The notes under the pieces are model-generated. The model did not search any database. It was not told the origin of the DNA and worked only from the letters and a program-made list of their open reading frames with translations. DNA of 64,000 nt from the NCBI RefSeq assembly GCF_001613425.1, contig NZ_BDCI01000021.1:62001-126000 (forward strand), read 5' to 3'. The stretch is from Nocardia vulneris. GTDB lineage: Bacteria > Actinomycetota > Actinomycetes > Mycobacteriales > Mycobacteriaceae. A program made the translations under genes and the position numbers. Position 1 is the stretch's first letter; each line of letters opens with the position of its first letter. This document shows positions 51,721 to 62,389 of this stretch, one piece after another.

Positions 51721-52044
51721 CTACTCGCTCGCCATCGGCGGGAGTTCCTTGATGAACGGCGGGTCGTAATCGACCTTGCCGACCTTGGTGGCGCCGCCCG
51801 GCGAACCGAGCTCGTCGAAGAAGTCGACGTTGGCGTTCACGTATCCGCTCCACTGGTCCGGGGTGTCGTCTTCGTAGAAGATCGCCTCCACCGGGCACAC
51901 CGGTTCACATGCACCACAGTCCACGCATTCGTCGGGATGGATGTACAGCATGCGACCACCCTCGTAGATGCAGTCCACGGGGCATTCCTCGATGCATGCC
52001 TTGTCCTTCACGTCAACGCACGGTTCAGCGATGATGTACGGCAC
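51721..52044 (-). CDS. fdxC: 7Fe ferredoxin
   Basis: A 107-residue seven-iron ferredoxin. The first cluster set is C9-x7-C17-x3-C21-x3-C25, and the second is ECVDCGACEPVCP (C-x2-C-x2-C-x3-C), the arrangement of a [3Fe-4S] and a [4Fe-4S] cluster. Typical actinobacterial FdxC tail: VNANVDFFDELGSPGGATK. It supplies low-potential electrons; partner reductases are not next to it. Upstream region 52045-52340 (296 bases) should hold the promoter. Confidence 0.94.
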   Translation of the reverse strand: MPYIIAEPCVDVKDKACIEECPVDCIYEGGRMLYIHPDECVDCGACEPVCPVEAIFYEDDTPDQWSGYVNANVDFFDELGSPGGATKVGKVDYDPPFIKELPPMASE

Positions 52045-52340
52045 TGCCGTTCTCCTAGTCTGTCCTCACCTTGCGGGGATAGTCCGCCCAGCGAAACACT
52101 ATCCGGACACCCCACGCTACTCCGGGTCAGCCTTGCCTAACTTCTGATGTTCCGCACGCCACTGCTGGTGCGCGAATCCACCCGCCGAACCGGGCCGCTG
52201 GCGGAGGCGTCCCCCGTGGGAGCGGGTCCGTTCCCCCTCGGATCAGGCCGATCCGCCGGGTTGCGGCGGATCGGCCACGATCCGACTTCGATCGCCACAC
52301 CGGGTCTCGGCTATCGCCGGTGGACGCCGTCAGCAACAGC

Positions 52341-54935
52341 CTACGCCGAGCCCACCGACAACGGCAGGGCCGAAACCTTGTGCTGCGGAACGCCGTACGT
52401 GGTGGTCCGCTCGCGGGCCGGACGGCCGATCCCGGAGGCGATATCGACCAGCTCCGCGACGGTCTTGGCCGAACCGTGCTGCGAGCCCGCCATCCGGGAG
52501 ATCGTCTCCTCCATCAGCGTGCCGCCGAGGTCGTTGGCGCCGCTGTTGAGCATGACCCGGGTTCCGGTGGTGCCGAGCTTCACCCAGCTGGTCTGGATGT
52601 TGTCGATCCGGCCGTGCAGCATGATCCGGGCCAGCGCGTGCGCGGCGCGGTTGTCCCGGTTCGTCGGGCCGGGCCTGGCCGCGCCGGCCAGGTACAGCGG
52701 GGCGCTCTGATGCACGAACGGCAGCAGCACGAATTCGGTGAAACCGCCTGTCTCGTCCTGGATTCCGCGCAGCACCCGCAGATGTCCGACCCAGTGCTTC
52801 GGGTTGTCCACGTGCCCGTACATCATCGTCGAACTGGAGCGCAGCCCGACCTGATGCGCGGTGGTGATCACCTCGATCCACGCCGAGGTGGGCAGCTTGC
52901 CCTTGGTGAGCACCCAGCGCACCTCGTCGTCGAGGATCTCGGCGGCCGTGCCCGGAATGGTGTCCAGGCCCGCCTCCTTCAGCGCGACCAGCCAGTCCCG
53001 GATGCTCTGCCCGCCGCGGGACGCGCCGTTCACGATCTCCATCGGGCTGAAGGCGTGCACGTGCATCGAGGGCACCCGCTGCTTCACCGCGCGCACGATG
53101 TCGGCGTAGCCGGTGACCGGCAGGTCGGGATCGATACCGCCCTGCATGCAGACCTCGGTAGCACCGTCGACGTGCGCCTCCCAGGCCCGGTCCGCGACCT
53201 CGTCCATGCTCAGCGTGAACGCGTCCGCGTCGCCCTTGCGCTGGGCGAACGCGCAGAACCGGCACCCGGTGTAGCAGATGTTGGTGAAGTTGATGTTCCG
53301 GTTCACCACGTAGGTGACGTCGTCACCGACCGCGGCCCGGCGCAGCTCATCGGCCAGCGCCGCGACGGCCTCCAGGTTCGCGCCGTCGGCCGTGGCCAAG
53401 GCCAGGTAGTCGGCGTCGCTGAGCCCGGCCGGATCGTGCTCGGCGGCGCGCAGCGCGGCGAGCACGTCGGAGTCGAGCCGTTCCGGTGCCGTGACGGCCA
53501 GGTCGCGCGCCTGTTCGCGGATCGTGTCCCAGTCGCCGAACGCGCCGACCACATCCTGGCCGAGCGCCGAATCGCTGCGGCTCTCGGTGTTGCGGCCCTC
53601 GGTATCGATCGAGGTGTTGAGATCCACCCGGCCCGCGGACTCCCAGGACTGGTCCGGCTCCTGCCAGGGCAGGCCGACCGGCATCGCGTCCGGGTTCGCC
53701 AGGCCCGTCGCCGGATCGCTCAGCGCCGCGACGTGCACGCCGATCCGCGGATCGATCCACGGGCTGCCCGCGCGCACGTACTTCGGGTGCGCGGAGGTCC
53801 GCTCGACCAGCTGGTAACCGGCCGCCTCGGTGATCTCCCGCAGCGTGTCCAGGTTCGGCCAGGGCCGCTCCGGATTCACGTGATCGACCGTGACCGGCGA
53901 GACGCCGCCCCAGTCATCGATGCCCGCGTCGATCAGCGCGAGACAGTCCTCGAGCGACACCAGGTTCGGCGGCGCCTGCACCGGCACATCCGGGCCGAGC
54001 AGCAGCCTGGTCACCGCGATGGTGGCGAGGAACTCGTCGATGCCCGCGTCCGGCACGTCGCGCATCGCGGTGTCGTCCTTGGCCCGGAAGTTCTGGATGA
54101 TGACTTCCTGGATATGCCCGAAAGCCTTGTGCTGCTTGCGGATCGCCATGATCGACTCGGCCCGCTCCAGCAGCGATTCGCCGATGCCGACCAGGATGCC
54201 CGTGGTGTAGGGCACCGAGAGCCGGCCGGCGTCGGTGATGGCGCGCAGCCGGACCGCCGGATCCTTGTCCGGGCTGCCGTAGTGGCAGTTGCCTTTCTCG
54301 GTGAACAGGCGGGTCGAGGTGGTCTCGAGCATCATGCCCATCGACTGCGCGACCGGCTTGAGCCGGGAGATCTCCGCCCACGACATCACGCCCGGGTTCA
54401 GGTGCGGCAGCAGGCCGGTTTCCTCGAGCACCATGATCGAAACGGCGCGCAGATAGTCCAGCGTCGAGTCGTAGCCGCGCTCGTCGAGCCACTGCGCGGC
54501 CTCCGGCCAGCGGTCCTCGGGGCGGTCGCCCAGCGTGAACAGCGCTTCCTTGCAGCCGAGCGCGGCGCCGCGGCGCGCGATGTCGAGCACCTCGTCGGGC
54601 TCGAGGAACATGCCCTTGCCCTCGGCGCGCAGCTTGCCCGGGACGGTGACGAAGGTGCAGTAATGACACTTGTCCCGGCACAACTTGGTCAGCGGGATGA
54701 AGACGTTGCGCGAGTAGCTGATCGTCTTCGGCCGTCCCGCCGATTCCAGCCCCGCGTCGCGCACCCGGGCCGCGCTGTTGCTCAGATCCTTCAGGTCGTC
54801 GCCGGTGGCGTGCAGCAGCACCGCGGCCTCGTCCACGTTCAGCGTGACGCCGTCGCGCGCCCGGCGCAGCGCGCGCCGCATGGCCGACGGGGAGGGCGGC
54901 GGAGTGGGGATGCTCGGGTTCGGCAGTTCCGTCAC
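52341..54935 (-). CDS. fbiC: 7,8-didemethyl-8-hydroxy-5-deazariboflavin synthase (FbiC, fused CofG/CofH)
   Basis: An 864-residue fusion of two radical SAM enzymes that makes the deazaflavin core (FO) of coenzyme F420. The N-terminal CofG half has [20 protein letters not shown] with the CxxxCxxC cluster; the C-terminal CofH half has [40 protein letters not shown] and [20 protein letters not shown] are also present. Start GTG 54935. In M. tuberculosis FbiC (Rv1173) is required for F420 and for activation of nitroimidazole drugs (established). Confidence 0.95.
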   Translation of the reverse strand: MTELPNPSIPTPPPSPSAMRRALRRARDGVTLNVDEAAVLLHATGDDLKDLSNSAARVRDAGLESAGRPKTISYSRNVFIPLTKLCRDKCHYCTFVTVPGKLRAEGKGMFLEPDEVLDIARRGAALGCKEALFTLGDRPEDRWPEAAQWLDERGYDSTLDYLRAVSIMVLEETGLLPHLNPGVMSWAEISRLKPVAQSMGMMLETTSTRLFTEKGNCHYGSPDKDPAVRLRAITDAGRLSVPYTTGILVGIGESLLERAESIMAIRKQHKAFGHIQEVIIQNFRAKDDTAMRDVPDAGIDEFLATIAVTRLLLGPDVPVQAPPNLVSLEDCLALIDAGIDDWGGVSPVTVDHVNPERPWPNLDTLREITEAAGYQLVERTSAHPKYVRAGSPWIDPRIGVHVAALSDPATGLANPDAMPVGLPWQEPDQSWESAGRVDLNTSIDTEGRNTESRSDSALGQDVVGAFGDWDTIREQARDLAVTAPERLDSDVLAALRAAEHDPAGLSDADYLALATADGANLEAVAALADELRRAAVGDDVTYVVNRNINFTNICYTGCRFCAFAQRKGDADAFTLSMDEVADRAWEAHVDGATEVCMQGGIDPDLPVTGYADIVRAVKQRVPSMHVHAFSPMEIVNGASRGGQSIRDWLVALKEAGLDTIPGTAAEILDDEVRWVLTKGKLPTSAWIEVITTAHQVGLRSSSTMMYGHVDNPKHWVGHLRVLRGIQDETGGFTEFVLLPFVHQSAPLYLAGAARPGPTNRDNRAAHALARIMLHGRIDNIQTSWVKLGTTGTRVMLNSGANDLGGTLMEETISRMAGSQHGSAKTVAELVDIASGIGRPARERTTTYGVPQHKVSALPLSVGSA

Positions 54936-55214
54936 GGCTTGGCCTCGCTGACGCTCGAGGCGACCGCGGCGGGTCGTGCGGTGCCTATGGTTCCTTCGCT
55001 ACGCTCAGTCACGGTTTCGATCATGCGCTAACCATCCGGACCTGTCTCCTTCCGAAGCCGTTGAGCGAAGACAACCCCGCTCCGCATCACAGTATTCCGG
55101 CGTCCGGACCCGCTGCCGGTCACCGACAAGTTCCTGTCACGGGGGCGGCAACGGCTGTGCCACGCGGCAATTCCGCTCCGGGTAGCACGCCGATCCGGCG
55201 TCCGGCATGGAACC

Positions 55215-55721
55215 ATGGCAACCATGTCGTTGCCGCGCACGATCATGGCCGATCCGGCCTGGCGTCCCAGTCCCAAGGCGAAACTGCTGTGGACCGTTCA
55301 GGCCGTGCTCGCCTGGGTGGTGCCGTTCGCGGCGCAACTGGTGTGGGCGGTGCTCGACTCGGCCCACCGCGGCTGGCAACTCGTGGTGTTCCTGGTGACG
55401 CTCGCGCTCGCCGTGCTGAACATCGTGGTGGTGCCGTGGTGGCGGTACGCGGTACACCGCTGGGAGGTCACCGACGAGGCGGTGTATACCCGGGTCGGGT
55501 GGCTGAGCCAGGAGAGCCGGGTCGCGCCGATCTCCCGGGTACAGACCGTCGACACCGAACGCGGCCCGCTCGAGCGCCTGCTCGGCCTGGCGACGGTCAC
55601 CGTGACCACGGCGTCGTCGGCGGGCGCGGTGCAGATCTCCGCGCTCGATCTCCCGGTCGCCGAGGAGACGGTGACCCGGCTGACCCGGATCGCCGCACAG
55701 CACCGCGGAGACGCGACATGA
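55215..55721 (+). CDS. Bacterial PH-domain (bPH2) membrane protein, YdbS-like
   Basis: A 168-residue protein. Two N-terminal membrane helices (LLWTVQAVLAWVVPFAAQLV, LVVFLVTLALAVLNIVVVPW) precede a bPH2 domain RRYAVHRWEVTDEAVYTRVG-like stretch ending VTVTTASSAGAVQISALDLP. ATG 55215 or 55224 both possible. It overlaps the next gene by 4 bases (ATGA), and the pair resembles Bacillus ydbS-ydbT, membrane proteins linked to antimicrobial resistance. Role in this organism unknown. Confidence 0.8.
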   Translation: MATMSLPRTIMADPAWRPSPKAKLLWTVQAVLAWVVPFAAQLVWAVLDSAHRGWQLVVFLVTLALAVLNIVVVPWWRYAVHRWEVTDEAVYTRVGWLSQESRVAPISRVQTVDTERGPLERLLGLATVTVTTASSAGAVQISALDLPVAEETVTRLTRIAAQHRGDAT

Positions 55722-57298
55722 CCGACGTCGCGGCCGTCCCACCGGAGACGGATCAGCCGTGGTCCCGGCTCGACAAGCGAATGTTGCTGGTACACCCCGT
55801 CACCGAGGTGGTGAAGTTCATCCCGGTGCTGATCGGCTCGGTGATCCTCGGCACCAGCAGCGGCAACCATGTGTGGAGCGTCATTCCGCTGGCGGCGATC
55901 GTCGGGTTCGCACTCACCCGCTGGTTCACCACCACCTACCGGGTCGGGCCGACCCATGTCGAGCTGCGCACCGGATTGATCCAGCGCAAGAAGCTGTCGG
56001 TGCCGCGGTCGCGGATCCGCTCGGTGGATATCGAGGCCGACCTCTTGCATCGGCTGCTCGGCCTCGCCGTGCTGGCCATCGGTACCGGGCAGCAAGCGGA
56101 TTCGGGCGAGAAGTTCAAACTCGACGCGCTCGACGCACGCCTGGTTCCCGACCTGCGCACCGCGCTGCTGGCGCACACCGCCGCGGGTGGCACCGCCGGT
56201 GACCTGGCGTATCACGATGCGGGACAACAGCTTTCCGCCGACGGACCGGTCACCGACGCGCAGGACGCACGACCCGCGCAGGAGATCGCGCATTGGCAGC
56301 CGCAGTGGGTCCGATACGCGCCGCTGTCGTTGACCGGTTTCGCGATCATCGCACCGATCGTCGGTATCGCGTTCCAGTACGGCATCGGGCAGCTGCTGGT
56401 CCGGTCGGACACGGTGCAGCGGGTCGAGAACGGCGGCGCGGTGGTACTCGCCCTCGGTGTGTTCGTGTTGCTCGTGCTGGTGGTGGCCGTGGTCAGCCTC
56501 GCGGCCTGCGCCCGGTATCTGACCACGTATTTCGGCCTGAAAGTGCTCGACGACGGGCGCACGCTGCACCTGCGGCACGGCCTGTTCACCACTCGCCAGA
56601 TCACCCTGGACCTGGCCCGCTTCCGCGGCGCGACGGTGAACGAACCGCTGCTGCTGCGCCTGTCCGGTGCCGCCGAACTCGAGGCGATCATGGTCGGCGA
56701 GAACCCACGGCAGAAGATCCTGCCGCAGGCGCCGCGTGCGGCGATCGAACACACCCTCGGACACCTGCTCGCCCCGGACACGTTCGCGGACAAGCCGATC
56801 GGCCCCGCGGTCGCCGGCGGCACCCCGGATCCGGGCAGTGCGCCGCTGCGTGCGCACGGACCGGTCGCGCGGCGCAGGCGATTCACCCGCGCACTCGCGC
56901 CCGTCGCCGTACTCGCGGTCGTCATGGCGGCCGTGGCGCTGACCGGCGCACAGTTCTCGCCGTGGTGGTGGCTGGTGCCGGTGCTGCTGGCCCTGGTCGC
57001 GGTCCCGCTCGCGCAGGACCGCTATCGCGGCCTCGGCCACACCGTGCTGCCCGAAACCGCAACCAGCCCAACCTGGTTGATCACCCGCTCCGGCGCACTG
57101 GACCGGGACCGCGATTGCCTGGAGGCGCCGGGCGTGATCGGCTGGACCGTGCGCCAGAGCTTCTTCCAGCGGCGCGCGGGCGTCGCCACCGTCGTGGCCG
57201 CCACCGCGGCGGGCAAGAAGCGCTATCACGTCATCGATATCCCGATCGAGCAAGCCTGGCCGTTGATCGAGGCGGTGACGCCGGGTCAACTCGGCTGA
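55718..57298 (+). CDS. Large bacterial PH-domain (bPH2) membrane protein, YdbT-like
   Basis: A 526-residue protein with several repeats of two helices plus a bPH2 domain. First: IPVLIGSVILGTSSG to RSVDIEADLLHRLLGLAVLA; second: FAIIAPIVGIAFQYG to EPLLLRLSGAAELEAIMVGE; third: ALAPVAVLAVVMAAVALTG to the C-terminus. The N-terminal domain ends with HTAAGGTAGDLAYHD. It is the partner of the short YdbS-like gene. It probably forms a complex in the membrane; ligand unknown. Confidence 0.8.
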   Translation: MTDVAAVPPETDQPWSRLDKRMLLVHPVTEVVKFIPVLIGSVILGTSSGNHVWSVIPLAAIVGFALTRWFTTTYRVGPTHVELRTGLIQRKKLSVPRSRIRSVDIEADLLHRLLGLAVLAIGTGQQADSGEKFKLDALDARLVPDLRTALLAHTAAGGTAGDLAYHDAGQQLSADGPVTDAQDARPAQEIAHWQPQWVRYAPLSLTGFAIIAPIVGIAFQYGIGQLLVRSDTVQRVENGGAVVLALGVFVLLVLVVAVVSLAACARYLTTYFGLKVLDDGRTLHLRHGLFTTRQITLDLARFRGATVNEPLLLRLSGAAELEAIMVGENPRQKILPQAPRAAIEHTLGHLLAPDTFADKPIGPAVAGGTPDPGSAPLRAHGPVARRRRFTRALAPVAVLAVVMAAVALTGAQFSPWWWLVPVLLALVAVPLAQDRYRGLGHTVLPETATSPTWLITRSGALDRDRDCLEAPGVIGWTVRQSFFQRRAGVATVVAATAAGKKRYHVIDIPIEQAWPLIEAVTPGQLG

Positions 57299-57303
57299 CC
57301 GGG

Positions 57304-57735
57304 TCAGCGCTGGGCGAACAGCCCCGAATTGACGCGCAGGTAGACGAAGACCAGCGGCGGCACCAAACCGCAGAACAGCAGCAGCACGGTGCGCCAATCG
57401 CTGGCCAGCATGATGTCACCACCCGGGCCGGTGCTCGCGCAGACGAGGAACCCGAAAGTCCAGGCGCCCAACGGTAAGAACATCGCCGCGGTCCGGGTGG
57501 AGACCGACCGCGCGCCGAGCACGAGCAAGACGTTCACCAACCCGGCCAGCACCCCGGTCACCGGGAAGGCGGTCGTGCCCAGATACGCGGGCAGGTACAG
57601 CACCTCCAGCGCGAGCGTGAGGAAGGCGTCCAGCACCAGGACGACGAGGATGATCGGGACCAGCGGTAGCGCGGCGGCACCGCTCGATTCGGTCGCGGAT
57701 GCCACGGCAGCGTGGTCGTCGACGGCGGGCCTCAC
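57304..57735 (-). CDS. Four-helix membrane protein (Rv1171-like)
   Basis: A 143-residue protein, GTG start at 57735 that overlaps the stop of the small upstream gene. Hydrophobic helices at about residues 23-44 (LPLVPIILVVLVLDAFLTLA), 52-73, 83-101 and 110-135. It corresponds in place to Rv1171, between fbiC and mshB. No function known. Converges on the PH-domain gene with 5 bases between stops. Confidence 0.72.
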   Translation of the reverse strand: MRPAVDDHAAVASATESSGAAALPLVPIILVVLVLDAFLTLALEVLYLPAYLGTTAFPVTGVLAGLVNVLLVLGARSVSTRTAAMFLPLGAWTFGFLVCASTGPGGDIMLASDWRTVLLLFCGLVPPLVFVYLRVNSGLFAQR

Positions 57736-57890
57736 GGCACCGGCGGGAAGCCGAGCAGGGTCAGCAGATGACTCTGCATCTCCACGAACCCGTGCAGCAC
57801 GGACAGATACAGCTCGTGTTGCGCGGGCCAGTTCGGCCGCATGCTTTCGACGAACGCGGCGATCGCGTCCTGGACCGACCAGTTGTACAT
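57732..57890 (-). CDS. Small 52-residue protein
   Basis: ATG 57890 to TGA 57732. Begins MYNWSVQDAIAAFVESM and continues RPNWPAQHELYLSVLHGFV then EMQSHLLTLLGFPPVP. It overlaps the next gene by 4 bases (GTGA), so it is part of the same transcript. No membrane helix or signal. It is short but its Trp-rich N-terminus and tight coupling support a real gene; I do not know the family. Confidence 0.6.
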   Translation of the reverse strand: MYNWSVQDAIAAFVESMRPNWPAQHELYLSVLHGFVEMQSHLLTLLGFPPVP

Positions 57891-57935
57891 GGCAGCGAGT
57901 CTATTCCGGCGGCCCGGCGGGCGGGACCGGCATGA

Positions 57936-59405
57936 TCACTTCTCGCCGTCCATCGGGATGTTGGCGACCACCGGGAACTCACCGGTGTACCCCATCCGCT
58001 CCTGCGCGATGGACAGCACCCGCTTGCGCGCCACGAACCAGCCGACGATCAGCATCGGGACGATGATCACCAGCGAGGCCACGGTCCAGGTGCCCACCGG
58101 ATAGTCGAAACCGGTCAGCACCACCACGAAGAACAGGAACACCAGCGTGAGCAGTCCGGTGTAGGGCGCGCCGAACATCCGGAACGAGGGCCGTTTCACC
58201 TTGCCCTGTTTGGCCCAGCGCCACAGCTGCAACTGGCACAGCACGATGGTGGCCCAGGAGGCGACGATGCCGAGCGAGGCCATGTTCAGCACGATCTCGA
58301 ACGCCCGGTCCGGCACCACACCGTTGAGCGCGATGCCGACGAGGGCGATCAGGCTGGTCAACAGGATGCCGCCGTAGGGCACGCCGTTGCGCCCCATCAC
58401 ACCGGTGAACTTGGGTGCGCTGCCGTTCATCGACATCGACCGCAGGATGCGCCCGGTCGAATACAGACCGGCGTTGAGACTGGAGAACGCGGCGGTGAGC
58501 ACCACGAGATTCATCACGCTGCCGATGCCCGGCACGCCGAGCATGGTGAAGAAGGTGACGAACGGGCTCTCCTTCGCGGTGTAGGCCGTGTACGGGAGCA
58601 GCAGGCCGAGCAGCACCAGCGAACCGACGTAGAAGATCGCGATCCGCGCGATCACCGAGTTGATCGCCCGCGGCATGATCTTGGCCGGGTTCTCCGTCTC
58701 ACCCGCCGCCGTGCCCACCAATTCGACCGCGGCGTAGGCGAAGACGACGCCGGAGACCACAACCACCAGCGGCAGGACGCCGGTGGGGAACAGGCCGCCG
58801 CTGTCGGCGATCACGCTCGGTCCGGTCGGGTGGCCCTGCACGGTGAAACGCCCGATCAGGAAGATCGTGCCGACGATCAGGAACGCGCTCAGCGCGAACA
58901 CCTTGACCAGCGCGGCCCAGAACTCCATCTCGCCGAACCACTTCACCGAGATCAGGTTGATGCTGAGCACCACGACCAGTGCGATGAGCGCGAGCAGCCA
59001 CTGCGGAATGCTGCTGAAGCTGGACCAGTAGTGGAAGTACTGCGCGATCGCGGTGGTATCGGCGATGCCGGTCATCGACCAGTTGAGGAAGTACATCCAG
59101 CCGGCCACGAATGCGGCCTTCTCGCCGAAGAACTCACGCGCGTAGGAGACGAACGACCCGGACGAGGGCCGGTGCAGTACGAGTTCACCGAGCGCGCGCA
59201 GGATGAGGAACGCGAAGAATCCGCAGACACCGTAGACGAGGAAGAGTCCCGGTCCGGCGTTGGCCAGCCTGCCGCCCGCACCGAGGAACAGACCGGTGCC
59301 GATCGCGCCGCCGATCGCGATCATCTGCAATTGCCGCGGCTTGAGACTCTTGTGATAGCCGTCGTCTTCGATGCTGAGGTGCGCCCTGTCACCGACCGCT
59401 GTCAT
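57936..59405 (-). CDS. Amino acid permease (APC superfamily, L-asparagine/GABA permease type)
   Basis: A 489-residue transporter with about twelve membrane helices. [20 protein letters not shown] is the APC signature in helix 1, and [20 protein letters not shown] and [20 protein letters not shown] continue the pattern, as in AnsP. ATG 59405 has GGAGGG at about eleven bases; an upstream ATG at 59426 adds only basic residues. Specificity is inferred only at subfamily level. It is not found between these neighbours in M. tuberculosis, so it may be an insertion here. Confidence 0.85.
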   Translation of the reverse strand: MTAVGDRAHLSIEDDGYHKSLKPRQLQMIAIGGAIGTGLFLGAGGRLANAGPGLFLVYGVCGFFAFLILRALGELVLHRPSSGSFVSYAREFFGEKAAFVAGWMYFLNWSMTGIADTTAIAQYFHYWSSFSSIPQWLLALIALVVVLSINLISVKWFGEMEFWAALVKVFALSAFLIVGTIFLIGRFTVQGHPTGPSVIADSGGLFPTGVLPLVVVVSGVVFAYAAVELVGTAAGETENPAKIMPRAINSVIARIAIFYVGSLVLLGLLLPYTAYTAKESPFVTFFTMLGVPGIGSVMNLVVLTAAFSSLNAGLYSTGRILRSMSMNGSAPKFTGVMGRNGVPYGGILLTSLIALVGIALNGVVPDRAFEIVLNMASLGIVASWATIVLCQLQLWRWAKQGKVKRPSFRMFGAPYTGLLTLVFLFFVVVLTGFDYPVGTWTVASLVIIVPMLIVGWFVARKRVLSIAQERMGYTGEFPVVANIPMDGEK

Positions 59406-59590
59406 GAACCGCTTCGCCCTCCACATCGATGATTGAGATCACGGGAACGGTACCCGGCGTGCGAGATCGAGGTAACAGCAACCCTCAGGCTACAGATAAG
59501 CGCAGCTCAGCGGCCATTCCAGCACGATTCGGAGATTCCGGTCGAATCCGGCACGAGATACGGCGACGGTCTGTCGCCATCGACGGAAGT

Positions 59591-60466
59591 TCAGTGATCG
59601 AGCCCGGCGAAGAGATCATGTTCGCGGCCATCCGAACCGACCGGTCCCCGCCGACCGCGTACCAGGACGTAGCACTCCTCCGGCAGTACCGGCTGAGCAA
59701 CATTGTTGGACAGCGCGAACTCCCGGCCCGAGGGCGCCACGGTGACCTGCGTGGCATGAGCCCGCAGCGCCGCGCGTTTGGCGGCGAGCGCGTCCGACAC
59801 GTCGATCGTGGTCGTCACGGTATGGCTCGGCACCGCGGCCAACTCCCCCTCGGCGGGCAGGCGCCAACCCGCGGGCAAGCGGCCCGGCAGCCCGTCCACG
59901 GTGCGTTTGGCCAAAGCGGCGGTGTGCTGGCGCAGCATGTCGGCGTCGGTGACGGTCCAGTAGAACTTCGGTGTGTCCCAGCCGCGATCGGCGGCCGCGT
60001 GCACCGCGGCGGTGGTGATCTGGTGTGCGCGAATGTGATCCGGGTGGCCGTAGCCGCCGTTCGGGTCGTAGCCGACGACCACCTGCGGCCGCAGTTCCAG
60101 CAGCACCTCGGTCAGCGCGTCCACCGCCTCGGCGCCCGACTGCACGAACACGCGCGGCTGCTGCGCCGCGGGCGTGCCCGCCATCCCGGAATCGCGCCAG
60201 TGGCCCGCACCGCCGAGGAACCGCGGCGGCCCGGCATCGAGCGCGGCCAGCGCCCGGTTCAGCTCGAGCACGCGATAGCCGCCGAGCTGATCGGCGTGCT
60301 CGGCGGTGAGCTGGGCCCACTCGTCCCCGATCACCTCGCCCTCCTCGCCGAGCGTGCAGGTCACGACGGTGACCGGGACACCGCGACGGCGATAGTGCGC
60401 GATCGTGCCGCCGGTGGTGATGGTCTCGTCGTCCGGATGGGCGTGCACCAACAGCAGACCACCCAT
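59591..60466 (-). CDS. mshB: N-acetyl-1-D-myo-inositol-2-amino-2-deoxy-alpha-D-glucopyranoside deacetylase
   Basis: A 291-residue zinc deacetylase in mycothiol synthesis. VHAHPDDETITTGGTIAHYR gives His, Asp and Asp ligands, and PNGGYGHPDHIRAHQITTAA gives the second His. FYWTVTDADMLRQHTAALAK and RAHATQVTVAPSGREFALSN follow, as in Rv1170. Its ATG overlaps the lpqW stop by one base, so both come from one transcript. Confidence 0.93.
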   Translation of the reverse strand: MGGLLLVHAHPDDETITTGGTIAHYRRRGVPVTVVTCTLGEEGEVIGDEWAQLTAEHADQLGGYRVLELNRALAALDAGPPRFLGGAGHWRDSGMAGTPAAQQPRVFVQSGAEAVDALTEVLLELRPQVVVGYDPNGGYGHPDHIRAHQITTAAVHAAADRGWDTPKFYWTVTDADMLRQHTAALAKRTVDGLPGRLPAGWRLPAEGELAAVPSHTVTTTIDVSDALAAKRAALRAHATQVTVAPSGREFALSNNVAQPVLPEECYVLVRGRRGPVGSDGREHDLFAGLDH

Positions 60467-62235
60467 CACTGGATCTTCCGCCACTGTCCGGCGTCGCCGA
60501 AGATGCCGACCTGGATGCTGCCGTTGAGCGAGGCGCCGTCCACCCGCGGACCCGCCGCGGCCACCACGTTGTCCTGGACGATGGGCAGCACGGTGGCCAA
60601 GGCCCACAACTTCGGCTCGGCCTCGGCGAGCACCCGGCCCGGATCCATCCCGCGCAGCGCCTCGTCGATCGGCCCCTGCAGGCTCGGATCGCAGACACCG
60701 GAAAGGTTGGCGGGCGCCCGGCGTTCCGGCGCGGTGGCCGACGGGGTGGTGCCGCCGGCGGTGGCTTCCGGTGGCGGGCAACCGTATCGGGACGCGAGCA
60801 CGGTGGCCGGATCGCCGCCCGCGCTCTCCCAGCCGACGATCGCGTCGGTGCTGCCCTCGACCAGTTCGCGCCCGTAGAGCTCGTCGGCCGCGATCCCGCG
60901 CACCGTGGCATCGATTCCGGCACTGCGTAATTGGTCCGCGGCGGTGTTGGCCACCGCGATCGCGGTGAGGTCGCCCTCCACCGCGCCGATCCGAATGGTC
61001 AGCGACTTACCGTTTTTCGCGATCGGCCGCGGCGTCGGCGCGGGCGAGGTCGGCGAATTGACCGGCGGCGGTTCCGGCGCGCGGCCGTAGCCCGCCTCGG
61101 CCAGCAGCGCGAACGCTTCCTCGGCGGGCAGGCGCGGCGGTTCGGTCGGACCGTAGCCCGGGTCGGAGGGCGAAAGTATCTGCGCGCGAATCGGATCCAC
61201 CCAGCCGCCGGTTTGCGCGCCGACCGTGGCCAGCAGCGCGGGATCGAGCAGCGCGAGCACGGCCCGGCGGACCCGGATATCGCTCACCGGGCCGGTTCGT
61301 CCGTTGAGCGCCAACTGCAGCACGCGCGACTGCGGCATGATCGCGGTGCGCACCGACGGGATGGCGGCCAGCTGGGCCCGGGTCGCGACACCGCCGTGCA
61401 CCAGGCTCATCTGAGCGTCGTTGGTGCGCAACGATTCCGCCAGCTGGGCCGGGGTTCCGCCGCGGCGCAGCAGAATCTCGTCCGGCGCCACCGGGGTGCC
61501 CCAGAACCGCGCGTTGCGCTCCAGCAGGATCTCTTCGCGCTGCGGATCGATGTTCTTGATCAGGAACTGCGCGCCGGACACCCGGATGCGCTTGACCCAG
61601 CCGTCCTGGAAACCACCGGGCGAGTCCTTCATCAGATGCGAGGGCAGCAGGTTGGTGAACAGTTGCCGCCACGCCGGATACGGCTCCCGCATCCGCACGG
61701 TCACCGATTTGCCGCCGTCGGCCGAGTCGATGTCCGAGATCAGCCGGTAGCCCGCGGAATCCACCACGCCCGGCTGGGAAATCATCTGCTGCCAGAGGAA
61801 TTGGAAATCCTCGGCGGCGATCGGCGCGCCATCGGACCAGTTCGCCTCGTTGCGCAGCGTGTAGGTGATGGTGAACGGATCCTGCGCGGTGACGTCGGCG
61901 GCGGCGATGAGCGAGGTGTCGGGCACCCAGTCGGTGACACCCGGCGCGACCGGGCTCGGCACCGGACGGAACGGGCTGGGCAGCACCATCGAGGCCAGCG
62001 CCGCGGTGGCGGGCGACTGATCCGAACGCAGGTGCGGGTTGAAGCCGATGCCGATGGTGTCGATCGCGACGACCACGGTGCTCTTACCCGGTTTGGCGAG
62101 CGTGGTCTTCGGGCTGTCGGTGCTTTCGATCGGCGGCGGCGGATTCGCGGTACACCCGGCGAACACCGTCAGCGACGCCGTGATGACCAGCAGCATCACG
62201 CGCCACGCCGTACTCCGGTGCCGCCGCGGGCTCAC
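60466..62235 (-). CDS. lpqW: LpqW-like family 5 extracellular solute-binding lipoprotein
   Basis: A 589-residue lipoprotein. A signal (WRVMLLVITASLTVFAGC) ends in lipobox VFAGC. The rest is the peptide-binding-protein fold (SBP family 5): VVAIDTIGIGFNPHLRSDQS, ANWSDGAPIAAEDFQFLWQQ, ILSPSDPGYGPTEPPRLPA and LAEAGYGRAPEPPPV. LpqW (Rv1166) controls phosphatidylinositol mannoside branching toward lipoarabinomannan (established). GTG 62235 and GTG 62244 are both possible starts without clear ribosome-binding sites. Confidence 0.88.
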   Translation of the reverse strand: MSPRRHRSTAWRVMLLVITASLTVFAGCTANPPPPIESTDSPKTTLAKPGKSTVVVAIDTIGIGFNPHLRSDQSPATAALASMVLPSPFRPVPSPVAPGVTDWVPDTSLIAAADVTAQDPFTITYTLRNEANWSDGAPIAAEDFQFLWQQMISQPGVVDSAGYRLISDIDSADGGKSVTVRMREPYPAWRQLFTNLLPSHLMKDSPGGFQDGWVKRIRVSGAQFLIKNIDPQREEILLERNARFWGTPVAPDEILLRRGGTPAQLAESLRTNDAQMSLVHGGVATRAQLAAIPSVRTAIMPQSRVLQLALNGRTGPVSDIRVRRAVLALLDPALLATVGAQTGGWVDPIRAQILSPSDPGYGPTEPPRLPAEEAFALLAEAGYGRAPEPPPVNSPTSPAPTPRPIAKNGKSLTIRIGAVEGDLTAIAVANTAADQLRSAGIDATVRGIAADELYGRELVEGSTDAIVGWESAGGDPATVLASRYGCPPPEATAGGTTPSATAPERRAPANLSGVCDPSLQGPIDEALRGMDPGRVLAEAEPKLWALATVLPIVQDNVVAAAGPRVDGASLNGSIQVGIFGDAGQWRKIQ

Positions 62236-62377
62236 GCTGCGCACGCTACCGCGCCGAGCCGCTTCGCACCTTTTTCTACGCCCGCTTTCACGCCTGCGGA
62301 CTCTACCGCACCGGTCTACCGGAATCCCGGCAACGCCGACCCGGCCGGATAGCGACAATGCGTGCATAAGATCTACG

Positions 62378-62389
62378 ACCACGCGTGGT
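62378..62389 (+). promoter_or_regulatory. 12-base perfect palindrome ACCACGCGTGGT
   Basis: Perfect self-complementary site in the lpqW upstream region. It could be a regulator operator; no regulator is identifiable. Confidence 0.35.
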
